Shown: piece after piece, positions 45,542 through 54,099 of the stretch
How positions within the stretch are numbered: the stretch's first letter is position 1
How the letters are laid out: every line of letters begins with the position of its first letter
Source of the DNA: Candidatus Zixiibacteriota bacterium
GTDB lineage: Bacteria > Zixibacteria > MSB-5A5 > GN15 > JACZUZ01
Direction: 5' to 3'
Length of the DNA stretch: 64,000 nucleotides
Assembly (NCBI GenBank): GCA_024280775.1
Contig: JAJRPM010000009.1
Coordinates: forward strand, 35,741-99,740
Translations under genes and position numbers: made by a program
The notes under the pieces: generated by a model
Database searches by the model: none
The model's input: the letters and a program-made list of their open reading frames with translations, nothing else
Told to the model about the DNA's origin: nothing

Positions 45542-46431
45542 TAGTCTCTCAGTTTCGTTCCGGTAAGATTGAGGAACACAGTTTCAAGATTGGGCTTCTC
45601 GACATGCAGACTTCTGAATGACACACCGCTGTCAGTTAGCTTTGCAATTAGTTTCATCGGCTCTGAAGTTTGCGCCTGGAGTGTTAGGCCATCGAGAGTT
45701 GCATTTTCGGGGAGAGCTATTTTCGGCGGCTCTTCGAATTCCGCTGTGACACTAGATGGTCCGCCGTGACGCTCGATTAGCTCATCGATAGTTCCAATAT
45801 CCCGGATTTTGCCGCTGTCCATAATAGCGACTCTGTCACACAATCGCTGGGCTTCTTCCATGTAATGAGTCGTGTATAGAATTGTGCAACCGGATTGTTT
45901 CAATTCTTCAATGCGGTCGAAAATTAGATTACGTGATTGAGGGTCAACACCAACCATAGGTTCATCCAACGCCAGGAATGGTGGGTTGTGAATCATCGCA
46001 CAGGCTAGGTTGAGACGTCGTTTCATCCCACCGGAATAGGTTTTGACCCGGTCATCTTTGCGATCGACTAAGGCGGCAAGCTCGAGTGAATAGTCAATTC
46101 GTGATTTCAACTCATCTCCGGATATATTATATAGCTTCGCAAAAAACTCCAGATTCTCCTGAGCTGTTAGGTCATCATAAAGCGCCAATGCCTGCGGGGC
46201 CGCGCCGATTTGGTTTCGGTATTCAGCCAATGACGAGTCGCTGGCTCCTTCTAATGAAATGCTCCCCGCGTCGGGAGCGAGAAGTCCGACAATCATATTT
46301 ATTGTAGTGCTCTTGCCCACGCCATTCGGCCCGAGTAGGCCAAATGTTTCACCGCGCTCAATGGTGAATGATACACCATCAACCGCTTTAATGTCATCGA
46401 AGGTTTTTTTTAATTCACTTACAGTAATCAT
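45541..46431 (-). CDS. ABC transporter ATP-binding protein
   Basis: A 296-residue ABC ATPase: Walker A GPNGVGKST, the ABC signature YSGGMKRRL, Walker B LALDEP followed by D-loop-like VGVDP, and the switch His in TTHYMEEA. The C-terminal 80 residues form an extension (NatA/DrrA type). It powers export by the frameshifted ABC-2 permease downstream, which overlaps it by one base. The cargo is unknown; relatives export sodium, drugs or lipids. Confidence 0.92.
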   Translation of the reverse strand: MITVSELKKTFDDIKAVDGVSFTIERGETFGLLGPNGVGKSTTINMIVGLLAPDAGSISLEGASDSSLAEYRNQIGAAPQALALYDDLTAQENLEFFAKLYNISGDELKSRIDYSLELAALVDRKDDRVKTYSGGMKRRLNLACAMIHNPPFLALDEPMVGVDPQSRNLIFDRIEELKQSGCTILYTTHYMEEAQRLCDRVAIMDSGKIRDIGTIDELIERHGGPSSVTAEFEEPPKIALPENATLDGLTLQAQTSEPMKLIAKLTDSGVSFRSLHVEKPNLETVFLNLTGTKLRD

Positions 46432-46501
46432 GGTTCTACCACAAAGAATGTTCTCTTGTCAGTTACGAGTTTTCTGTCTGAAAGTTACCTTCTATACATA
46501 A

Positions 46502-47581
46502 TTACTTTCGACCGACGATATTCATCACGACACCAACAACAAAGAACAGTCCATTGACACCCCAGGCCGCAAGGTCTGGCGGGATTATTCCGTGTGAACC
46601 GAGAGATTTGGATACTTTGTAGGAGACGAAATACAGCAATATCAGTCCAGCGGCCCCAGCGAGGGCGCCAGCCATGCCGCTTTGCCGGCGCCGGGCGGCC
46701 AATGGCACACATAGGAGCATCACTACAAACGATGTCAATGGGAAGGATATTTTCGATTTTAGCTCCACTAACTCAGACAGGTATGGTCCACCAGTACGTT
46801 TCATAAGGTTAATATAGTATTCTAGTTCTTCATAGCTCATATCGGTCGGGTCACCCAGGCGCCTTTCCAGGTCGTCTGGTTTGTCTGTGATCAACGGAGC
46901 CGGAAGGGAGTCGAAAGTGGCGAATGTTTCGCCCGAGTCGGTTTGTTTTCGGTATGAGCCGTCATAGAGAGTCCAGCTACCTTTGTTGAAACGCATTTCT
47001 GTTGCAGCGGTGAAGTCTCCCAGAGTATTCTTGTGGCGTTGATAGAGTTTTACGCCTCTGCCGATTCTGTCGGGGACACTGTACAGGTCGATTACATAAT
47101 ACACGGAGTCGGATACCTGGCGGTACAAATTGCGGCGATTGATTACCGAGCGCTTTGAGCGCTGTCTGATAGTGTATTCCTGCAATTCAATCATACGCTT
47201 GTTCGCCGGTGGGAAAATGTATTCATTGTAATAGAAATGCACTAAACCCAAAATTAGTGACATCACCAGTAAGGGCAATGAATAGCGGAAAATAGAAACT
47301 CCACCTGCGTTAGTAGCGCGGATTTCATTGTGACGGGCCATCACCCCGACAGTAAAGAGCCCCGCTAGAAAAACAAAAATCGGCAGAAATGACTTAACCG
47401 CCCAGCCAGAGTAATACAAGTAGTAGAGCGCTATGTCTTTGGCCGCCACGTCATGATCTACAAAATCACGTAGCTTCTCAATCAGATTGATAGCGACTAC
47501 CAACACGATAACCGCCAGTGTAACTACCAGCAGGGAGCGCAGGAATTGCCCGATTATGTATCTGTCTAGTGTCTTAAGCAT
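46502..47581 (-). CDS. lptG: LPS export permease LptG
   Basis: A 359-residue YjgP/YjgQ-family inner-membrane protein. The N-terminal LDRYIIGQFLRSLLVV and the first helix pair (FLPIFVFLAGLFTVGVMARHNEI, in part) precede a periplasmic jellyroll domain and two C-terminal helices (KISFPLTSFVVMLLCVPLAA). With LptF and LptB2 it extracts lipopolysaccharide and passes it to LptC/LptA. It follows lptF by 30 bases, as in most Gram-negative genomes, though fused or split variants exist. Presence indicates an LPS-bearing outer membrane. Confidence 0.88.
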   Translation of the reverse strand: MLKTLDRYIIGQFLRSLLVVTLAVIVLVVAINLIEKLRDFVDHDVAAKDIALYYLYYSGWAVKSFLPIFVFLAGLFTVGVMARHNEIRATNAGGVSIFRYSLPLLVMSLILGLVHFYYNEYIFPPANKRMIELQEYTIRQRSKRSVINRRNLYRQVSDSVYYVIDLYSVPDRIGRGVKLYQRHKNTLGDFTAATEMRFNKGSWTLYDGSYRKQTDSGETFATFDSLPAPLITDKPDDLERRLGDPTDMSYEELEYYINLMKRTGGPYLSELVELKSKISFPLTSFVVMLLCVPLAARRRQSGMAGALAGAAGLILLYFVSYKVSKSLGSHGIIPPDLAAWGVNGLFFVVGVVMNIVGRK

Positions 47582-47611
47582 CGATAATTCAACCGCGCTA
47601 TTTGTTCGACC

Positions 47612-48982
47612 TTAGCTCTTCCATCGCAAGAATGAAAGAAACTGTTTTTCTGTGTGAACTAGATATAGCAAATAGAACCCTATCCCCCCAATCAGGAAGT
47701 TAGCGCTCCACATTGCCCAAAACGGATTCACCAAACCCCTGTCAGCCATGCTTTCGCCGCCTATGAGAAACGCCCAATAGACCACGAATAGTCCTAGTGA
47801 CACTGCTATCGAGTATCCCATACCGCTACGGCGCGCAAGAATAGCAAGTGGCGCCCCAAATAGCGCAAAGGCGATACATGCAAAGGGGATTGAATATTTT
47901 TTATAGATTTCGATTTGATATTTGTAGATCAGCTTGCGTTGATCTTTGATTTGACTAGCCGACCTGTCAAGTTGACGGTCAATTGAGGCATACTGATTCT
48001 GAATTTGTCGCAAAGCTACCGAATCTCTTTGTGCCTCTGTCGGAATCACAGGATTATCGGCCGCCGGAGGTAGTGATTCTTGCTTGTCGGCATCTGGTAA
48101 GGTGTCTTGCAAGAGTTTTTGGACTCTATTGATTACTAAAGAGCGCGCTCGGTTTCTATATGGCACAGCAGAGTTCTTAACTCTGTCGATATAGGCGTTC
48201 ATTTCCTGTACGTTCATCTCTCGGTCGGTTTTCTGTTTGGAATCTGTGCGAGTAAGTTCAGAGCCGACATCGGTGACATAGAATATCTGTTTGCTAAATT
48301 GTACTTGTCGATATTTTTCCGGCTCAGCGAGGTCCATCTCATGAACCTCTCCGTCGTAGAGGGTGAATTTAATCGTGTTCCCGCCATCCACGAATTCCAT
48401 CAAACCATGATCAGCAAGTATCAAAACCGGCTGTTGGGCGTTGCGAATATCATTGATGCGCACACCAGTTACCTCAGATGTTTGATGATTGACACCATCT
48501 AATAGAATTAAATAGCCGCGAATATCATCAACAAACAAACCTGGGCGAAATACTAAAGTTGGACGCATTGCGCGAATATCCCCCATCAAAGTTCGCGCCT
48601 TGTGATTGAGCTTCGGAAGGACTTTGTCGTTGAATTCTATCATCAGACCGGTTAGAATCGAGGTGGCAATTAGAAGCGGCAATAGCATGCGCATCAGGTT
48701 TATCCCGGAAACTTTGATAGCCAGCATTTCCAGGTCAGCAGTCAGGCGTCCGAAAGCGCCTAGAGTTGCGACTAGCGTAGCCATCGGAACCGAAAGCGCC
48801 AGCATCCAGGCTAGATTGAGCCAAAGCAATTCCAGCACCACCCAACCGGAGACTGATTTACCCACAACCAAATCAACCATACGCGGCAAGGTTTCCAGAA
48901 TCAGCACAAAGGTGATGATAAAGAACGCGAACACAAACGGTGAGATATGCTCTTTGAGAATATAGCGGGTCAGTATTTTCAT
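47612..48982 (-). CDS. lptF: LPS export permease LptF
   Basis: A 456-residue YjgP/YjgQ-family protein, longer than its lptG partner through a coiled-coil-like insertion (about residues 265-345: VQEMNAYIDRVKNS, SIDRQLDRSASQI). It shares the MKILTRYILKEHISPF start, two N-terminal helices, a periplasmic domain and final helices (KYSIPFACIAFALFGAPLAI). It partners LptG in LPS transport. The insertion just before the C-terminal helices is unusual in length. Confidence 0.88.
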   Translation of the reverse strand: MKILTRYILKEHISPFVFAFFIITFVLILETLPRMVDLVVGKSVSGWVVLELLWLNLAWMLALSVPMATLVATLGAFGRLTADLEMLAIKVSGINLMRMLLPLLIATSILTGLMIEFNDKVLPKLNHKARTLMGDIRAMRPTLVFRPGLFVDDIRGYLILLDGVNHQTSEVTGVRINDIRNAQQPVLILADHGLMEFVDGGNTIKFTLYDGEVHEMDLAEPEKYRQVQFSKQIFYVTDVGSELTRTDSKQKTDREMNVQEMNAYIDRVKNSAVPYRNRARSLVINRVQKLLQDTLPDADKQESLPPAADNPVIPTEAQRDSVALRQIQNQYASIDRQLDRSASQIKDQRKLIYKYQIEIYKKYSIPFACIAFALFGAPLAILARRSGMGYSIAVSLGLFVVYWAFLIGGESMADRGLVNPFWAMWSANFLIGGIGFYLLYLVHTEKQFLSFLRWKS

Positions 48983-49210
48983 ATTCGATACTTGATATCT
49001 CTTCTCAGTGCGCTACTCCCTTATTCCCCGAGAGTTTACGACTGATATAACTGGTGGCGAATATAGACTCCCAATGTAATCGAGCCAACTAATAGTGACT
49101 CATACCTATACTTATACTGATTTTTGCCAAAGTTGCGACTCTCTGCCTTTGACGGCATTGGTTTGGGGCATTATCTTCGGTTCAATGGTAGTTATCAAAT
49201 GAGGCAGGAT

Positions 49211-50182
49211 ATGACAGCGATAAAAGATTTTGAAGTTGGTGAAATTATAGAGGGATATTATGCCGCGCTCAATGTGGAGGAGCGGGATTTCAAAGATACC
49301 TCCAAAGGGCGCTTCTTGAGTTTGGAATTACGCGACAAGACCGGTGAGGCTTCGGCAAAGTGGTGGGACTGGGGTAAGAGCGGTCTGACCCTGGCGGATA
49401 TTCCGCTGGGAACGATAATCAAAGTTCGCGGCAGAGTTGAAGCCTACCGCGAGCAAAAGCAAATCGTTATTGGCAAGATGCGTCCTGCCGAACGGGACGA
49501 GTACAACCCTGAGGACTTAATCCAAACTTCCGAGCAATCCGAAGAGGAAATAATTGCGCGAATCAGCGCCTTACGTGAGCAAATCAATGATCCATTTGTC
49601 CAGCAGTTGACTAATTCCTTCTTTGATGATGAGGAAATATTCGCGGCGTATTTGAATGCCGCCGCCGCAGAGCGCAATCATCACGCATTTGTCCGAGGCC
49701 TCGCTGAACACAGTTGCAACGTCACCGAGCTCGTTCTCTCGATAGGCAAGCATTATCAGCACATCAACACCGATATACTTATCTTTGGCGGGCTGTTTCA
49801 TGATTACGGCAAGATTCAGTCTTACAATGTTTCGACTACAATTCAATATTCGCTTGAAGGCAGACTGGTTGATCATATTTCAATAGCTGACGCTGAAATT
49901 GCCGCGCATGCGCAGAGAATTGAAGAGTTTCCGTCGAATTTGCTTCTTCGCATACGGCATTTGATTCTTTCCCATCACGGAATCAAAGAATATGGCTCGC
50001 CGGTTGAGCCCAAGACTCCCGAGGCTATTTTGCTGAACTACGCGGATTTGATTGATTCACGGATGGAGATGGTGCGGACCGGGCGTGAATCACTAGATAT
50101 TGGCGGTTGGGCCTATGTACGGCCTCTGCGCAAGAACATCTACTATGGCCCGATCAGCGAGCCGGACTCCGAAGATAAATGA
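49211..50182 (+). CDS. YhaM-like 3'-5' exoribonuclease (OB + HD domain)
   Basis: A 323-residue protein. Residues 1-90 are an OB-fold nucleic-acid-binding domain (FLSLELRDKTGEASAKWWDW, then IIKVRGRVEAYR). Residues about 125-300 are an HD domain (RNHHAFVRGLAEHS, FGGLFHDYGKI with HD, LSHHG), as in YhaM/CBF1 family nucleases that degrade short RNA or single-stranded DNA. ATG 49211 gives the family length (about 314). An open frame extends upstream to TTG 49124 but is not similar. Adjacent to the tRNA-Ser and integrase, it is the last chromosomal gene before the mobile element. Confidence 0.87.
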   Translation: MTAIKDFEVGEIIEGYYAALNVEERDFKDTSKGRFLSLELRDKTGEASAKWWDWGKSGLTLADIPLGTIIKVRGRVEAYREQKQIVIGKMRPAERDEYNPEDLIQTSEQSEEEIIARISALREQINDPFVQQLTNSFFDDEEIFAAYLNAAAAERNHHAFVRGLAEHSCNVTELVLSIGKHYQHINTDILIFGGLFHDYGKIQSYNVSTTIQYSLEGRLVDHISIADAEIAAHAQRIEEFPSNLLLRIRHLILSHHGIKEYGSPVEPKTPEAILLNYADLIDSRMEMVRTGRESLDIGGWAYVRPLRKNIYYGPISEPDSEDK

Positions 50183-50291
50183 GTTTCTGACGATATGAAT
50201 TGTAGGGGTTGATTTAGCGGGGATTTTCCGTAGATTTCGCCCCGCGATGGGAATCGAGCTGTTCCAGGCAGGATTTCCAATCACTGACAAC

Positions 50292-50381
50292 GGAGAGATG
50301 GCCGAGCGGTTGAAGGCGCACGCCTGGAAAGTGTGTAGGGCTTAACGGTTCTCCAGGGTTCGAATCCCTGTCTCTCCGCCA
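50292..50381 (+). tRNA. tRNA-Ser (anticodon GGA); integration site
   Basis: Acceptor arms GGAGAGA and TCTCTCC pair, with discriminator G and encoded CCA (50379-50381). The anticodon stem (50329-50333 with 50341-50345) encloses CTGGAAA with anticodon GGA at 50336-50338. A long variable arm and GGTTCGAATCC T arm confirm serine class II. The integrase gene begins 108 bases after its 3' end. Tyrosine integrases commonly use tRNA 3' ends as attachment sites. Confidence 0.95.
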
Positions 50382-50489
50382 TTAGTTTTTCTAACCCACT
50401 TAACTCAATATGTGACAACAAACTACTGGCGTAGCCCTCTCCGCCTATGTATATTTCTAACCGTACTCTAACGGAATCGGAGATACACT

Positions 50490-51617
50490 ATGGCAAGCAT
50501 TCAATCAAAGAAATCCAAGACTGGCAAACTGACCCACTATGTAGTTATTGCCCACGCCGGCAAACGACGCTGGCTCAAGGCTGGTTCACTTAAAGACGCT
50601 CGCATTCTTAAGAAGCAGATTGAATCTCTCGATGATTCAAAACGCGTCGAGAAGCTGGGACTTACCTCTAAACAGATTCGACTCAATGATTTCTTTGAGA
50701 AATTTGCCGAGTATGTGGAATTCCACAACACCGCCTCAACAGCGAAACGCTATCTATCGGTAGTCAGGACTTTCAAGGGGTTCTTGGAAATATTTCATCC
50801 GAATGTTACAACGCTCGGACAGGTTAACCGCGAACACATAGATAGCTATCAGATGAAGCGTCTCGAATCGATTGAACTTGCTGAGGTGGTTAATAGTAGC
50901 CCCTTCGGTCATCGCAAGAAACTCCTCCCAAAGCCACAAACGGTGAATTACGAAGTCACTGTTTTGCGCACCGCTTTTCTGTGGGCCAAAGAGCGTGGCT
51001 GGATAACCGAAGCGCCGACAGACAAATTCCGTAAGCTCAAACCTACAGAAGATAGCCCGCCGAGGATTCTCACCTCCCAAGAGGCTAAGGATTTCCTGAA
51101 AGCTTCACGGGACTTGGCTAGAGGTGATCATTCGATGAAGGTATTTCCGCTGGCATTTTCGTTTATCTTGAACACCGGGTTACGTTCAGGGGAACTTTGT
51201 AATCTTACATGGGATGATATTGACAGAAAGCAAAACCTTCTCCATGTGCAGGCCAAGGACGGCTGGACACCAAAAACTGGCCCACGAAACATTCCTCTCA
51301 ACGAGCGAGCTCTCAAAATACTCAGCATGTTGGATAGCAAAAGCCAATGGCTGTTTGAGCGTCACAATGGTGATCAACTAACTCAGAAAACTCTCCAACG
51401 AGCGCTCATCAGGGCGACTAGAGAAGCCGAGATAGCTGACTTTACTAAGGTGCATGGTCTCAGGCATACGTTTGCCAGCTATTTGGAAATGAAAGGTGTT
51501 GACCGCGGAACAGTTGCCGAACTCCTAGGTCATAAGAACATCTCGACTACTAGGCTGTATGCGCACCGAACCGCTGATCATCTTGTCGAATCAGTGAATC
51601 GACTGAAGGTCAAGTGA
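50490..51617 (+). CDS. int: tyrosine recombinase / integrase
   Basis: A 375-residue phage-type integrase: an N-terminal Arm/SAM-like domain (KLTHYVVIAHAGKRRWLKAG is DNA-arm-like), core-binding domain, and catalytic domain with Arg in NTGLRSGELCNLTWDDID (in part), Lys region, His-x-x-Arg as HGLRHTFASYL and the nucleophile Tyr near TTRLYAHRTADH. It lies next to tRNA-Ser(GGA), pointing away from it, as in integrative elements. Its 3' end overlaps the excisionase gene on the other strand by 8 bases. Confidence 0.93.
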   Translation: MASIQSKKSKTGKLTHYVVIAHAGKRRWLKAGSLKDARILKKQIESLDDSKRVEKLGLTSKQIRLNDFFEKFAEYVEFHNTASTAKRYLSVVRTFKGFLEIFHPNVTTLGQVNREHIDSYQMKRLESIELAEVVNSSPFGHRKKLLPKPQTVNYEVTVLRTAFLWAKERGWITEAPTDKFRKLKPTEDSPPRILTSQEAKDFLKASRDLARGDHSMKVFPLAFSFILNTGLRSGELCNLTWDDIDRKQNLLHVQAKDGWTPKTGPRNIPLNERALKILSMLDSKSQWLFERHNGDQLTQKTLQRALIRATREAEIADFTKVHGLRHTFASYLEMKGVDRGTVAELLGHKNISTTRLYAHRTADHLVESVNRLKVK

Positions 51618-51822
51618 TCTTGCGGATTTCACCCTCGGAATCGACACCATACGATGCTGATTTGTAAAATCTGATCCACTTCTTTATATCTTCAGGAGCA
51701 AATCTTGGATGCTTACCAAGCTTGATATAGGGCAACCCCATAGTTCGCATCCAATAGCGAATAACGCTCTCCCTGACTTGGAAGTATTCGGCGGCTTCTT
51801 TTATCGTCCAGAGCGGTTCCAT
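51610..51822 (-). CDS. excisionase-like helix-turn-helix protein
   Basis: A 70-residue DNA-binding protein of the MerR/excisionase (HTH_17) type: LWTIKEAAEYFQVRESVIRYW and KLGKHPRFAPEDIKKWI are the helix-turn-helix and the wing. Each stretch is given in part. Such proteins direct the integrase toward excision. It overlaps the integrase gene 3' end by 8 bases and starts 2 bases after the E1-like gene, so it is the last gene of the ubiquitin-like operon. Confidence 0.8.
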   Translation of the reverse strand: MEPLWTIKEAAEYFQVRESVIRYWMRTMGLPYIKLGKHPRFAPEDIKKWIRFYKSASYGVDSEGEIRKIT

Positions 51823-51824
51823 TT

Positions 51825-52880
51825 TTATATCTTCAAGACACTTGCAATCCTAGTAGTAATCGAACGGTACCATCGATTCGAAGGACTCGCTGGTTCGCCT
51901 TCTAGCTCGAAATCATTCTCCTGTGAGCTTTCTGGGCTTGGGAGTTGATATTCTGCAAGTGATATGGGTTTTGAACGCACTACCAATTCCGCCTCATCGC
52001 CAAGCATGAGATTTCCGCTCTCACTGCAATAGTGACAATTGTTGGGAATAGCTCGCTCTTCGACCCAGGTGTATGCGCTGAATCTCAAGGCATCAACAGC
52101 TATTCCATCGAATTCTATTTCTTCACCGCTAACTAGTCGCATGAACAGCCAAACCGCATATCCGGTGAGGATTGCATTCAATGCGCCAACCTGTGGCGCC
52201 ACCATGTTTTCACCTCGCACATACCCTTGCTCCCGTTGCCGCTCGTATTCTTCTGCGTCGAGAAGTCCCATTGAGATATCGCGTTGATTGTACAACCCTG
52301 AGCAAAGCGGACACCAACCGGAGTTAGGAGTCAGGTAGTATACTTGCCCACCAGCAACCTCAACTCCTCCTTCTTTCATCACAATACCTGTAGCAACATC
52401 AACAACTAAAATACCATTAGACAAACCAAGAGCACAAACGGCGAATCTACTGGCAGTATTGTCTGTTGCGCTAAATATCACATCACAAGCTTTGAATTGC
52501 ATTTGATACTTAGATTCCAGGAAGTCACCACGCAAAACAGTAAATTCTTGTTCGGGATTAAAATCAGTAATCAATCGCGAAGCAAGAGCCACTTTCGAGG
52601 AGCTCTCAGCGGCGTCTTTATAGGTTGAACCTACAACACGGTTAAGATTCTAATATTCAATTATGTCATCATCAATGACTACCATGCGTTTTGGAGCTAG
52701 ACGCATTAGCTTGTCGATTAACTCAGAGCCGATTCCTCCGGCGCCAACAATGCCGATTGTCAGCTGTGAGAGACGCATCTGAGCATCAGAGCCTATGACT
52801 GCGCTGTGCCGAGATAGGGCCTCCTGCGTCAGACTGCTATCGGGTGATTTGCAATCACCATATACATTTATGATTCTCAT
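51825..52880 (-). pseudogene. ThiF/E1-like ubiquitin-activating enzyme, interrupted by an in-frame amber codon
   Basis: The gene starts at ATG 52880 with AAAGGAG 6 bases upstream. Residues 41-51 hold the ATP-binding GAGGIG, and 68-72 the VIDDD strand. Codon 77 is TAG (52650-52652). Reading in the same frame continues NLNRVVGSTYKD, exactly the E1 motif that carries the catalytic Arg, then FSATDN, TPNSGWCPLCSG and NNCHYCSE zinc pairs, to a stop at 51825 (351 codons). The usual residue here is Ser. Truncation at codon 76 would destroy adenylation. A mutation, readthrough or base-call error are all open. Its usual role is to activate a ubiquitin-like protein. Confidence 0.85.
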
Positions 52881-52899
52881 GGTTTCTCCTTTTGGGGTG

Positions 52900-53382
52900 T
52901 TACCAAACAATTGCTATGTCTACTTCGACAAACGTTTCTTGTTGATTGTCCCACATTCGAGCCCGAATGTCGTAGGGAGACGAACCAAACAACAGATAAG
53001 TGACACAGATATTCGGTAAGTACTTCTTAAGATATGGGCCTTTCTTTGCTGTTGCCTCGTGATCGTCAATACCGCTGAACTCCACCCCCGATTGCCACGG
53101 GTGTGTATGAATATCCAGTAAATGGAGTTTTTCACCTTCACAACGATCAAGGCTGTCCTGCAAGAATTCTCCGCCGAGACCAACCAGTGTGGGTGTTCGG
53201 GTTTCGTAGTCTGCGTCGGCAGGCAAACTCAACGCCTGCACAAGCAAGCGCTGAGTCCTTTCTGTGGTTGACAATCTGTAGTAACCGATTGCCATTGCCT
53301 CCCGAGATTTGTCTGCGTGCAAGCTCTCAATAAGCGCGCTGAAATCACGGTTTCGAAAAACGATGACGTTCTTTGTATTCAT
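52900..53382 (-). CDS. JAMM/JAB (MPN) metallopeptidase
   Basis: A 160-residue JAB-family zinc isopeptidase-like protein. The metal and catalytic residues are Glu28 (SREAMAIGYYR), His92 and His94 (IHTHPW), Ser103 and Asp106 (FSGIDD), in the JAMM order E...HxH...SxxD. Prokaryotic JABs in ubiquitin-like operons trim the modifier or remove it from targets. Start ATG 53382 overlaps the E2-like gene by 4 bases (ATGA), so they are translationally coupled. The E1-like gene follows 20 bases on. Confidence 0.88.
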   Translation of the reverse strand: MNTKNVIVFRNRDFSALIESLHADKSREAMAIGYYRLSTTERTQRLLVQALSLPADADYETRTPTLVGLGGEFLQDSLDRCEGEKLHLLDIHTHPWQSGVEFSGIDDHEATAKKGPYLKKYLPNICVTYLLFGSSPYDIRARMWDNQQETFVEVDIAIVW

Positions 53383-53810
53383 ACTATGCAGTCTCCCGCC
53401 TGAGTCAGGCTTATGTGTAAAGCGTCCAGAACATCCAGTAGTGTGCTACCGGATTCAACATCCCGTTCCGGGTGCCAGTTATCCTGAATATGAAAAGAGT
53501 AGCGAGCCCAATTCAAATTACTCAAGTCATTGTATCCTTCTCCCTCAAAATAATGTGTCGGGATTTCACCGTGGACTGTTCTAAGCCCTCGATTGAGATA
53601 GAATCTATCAGGAGGATGAACAAAAATGTTCGCTGGATTGTCGAACACCATCAGGAGCGACGTATGCAACTGCATCCAATTTGTAGGAAGTGGATACTGG
53701 CTAATTTGCAAGTATTTTACTTCCGGCCACTCGAATGTAATTCTCTCAGCTCCGAACAGTCGCTCTAACATCCAATTGTTTTCCAGAAACCATGTTTCAT
53801 GCGCGCTCAT
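53379..53810 (-). CDS. Prok-E2 family E-like protein (no internal cysteine)
   Basis: A 143-residue protein. NPANIFVHPPDRFYLNRGLR and NWARYSFHIQDNWHPERD resemble the conserved blocks of the prokaryotic E2 family E (W-x-R-x-S-x-H...W-x-P-x-x-D), which have a UBC-like fold. The sole cysteine is residue 141, next to the end, so no usual E2 active-site Cys is present. It may bind modifier or target without forming a thioester, or work with a Cys elsewhere. Its position between the JAB and the small protein fits E1-E2-JAB operons. The family call is from memory and should be verified. Confidence 0.72.
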   Translation of the reverse strand: MSAHETWFLENNWMLERLFGAERITFEWPEVKYLQISQYPLPTNWMQLHTSLLMVFDNPANIFVHPPDRFYLNRGLRTVHGEIPTHYFEGEGYNDLSNLNWARYSFHIQDNWHPERDVESGSTLLDVLDALHISLTQAGDCIV

Positions 53811-53818
53811 TGTGACAC

Positions 53819-54046
53819 CTACATATTATTGACGCCGAGGCCAATGGTCATTTTATGGGAAATCCCATTGATAAACACCATTGGCGGACGAGGTCCGGTT
53901 GCAGGTTTTGGTTTGGCGCTATCATCCCGCACTTCAAGCGCATTTGATACTAGCGGCGTTGATTGCGCTACTGGCAATCCTCGCTCTCGGGATGTTGATG
54001 TTGCGGTATCTGCAATGTTTTCAAACATACGACTGAAAATACCCAT
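53819..54046 (-). CDS. 75-residue protein, possible short modifier or its remnant
   Basis: Starts at ATG 54046 with GGAGG 6 bases upstream. Residues 1-50 look disordered (Ser/Thr/Pro/Lys-rich). The end reads PPMVFINGISHKMTIGLGVNNM in parts (PPMVFINGISHKM, TIGLGVNNM), which resembles the first beta hairpin of ubiquitin-like/multi-ubiquitin domains. It is too short for a full beta-grasp fold and ends without Gly-Gly, though GLG precedes the last four residues. It could be the modifier of this system, a truncated one, or unrelated. The next gene starts 8 bases after its stop. Confidence 0.55.
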   Translation of the reverse strand: MGIFSRMFENIADTATSTSRERGLPVAQSTPLVSNALEVRDDSAKPKPATGPRPPMVFINGISHKMTIGLGVNNM

Positions 54047-54099
54047 GATGGGCCTCCAAAAGGTTAAAGGGTTAAAAGGTGAAAGAATGTTACAGTGAT

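Noticed and set aside
52592..52650. Treating the two E1 parts as separate genes
   Set aside because: They lie in the same frame with only one stop between, and the intervening codons encode conserved E1 sequence.
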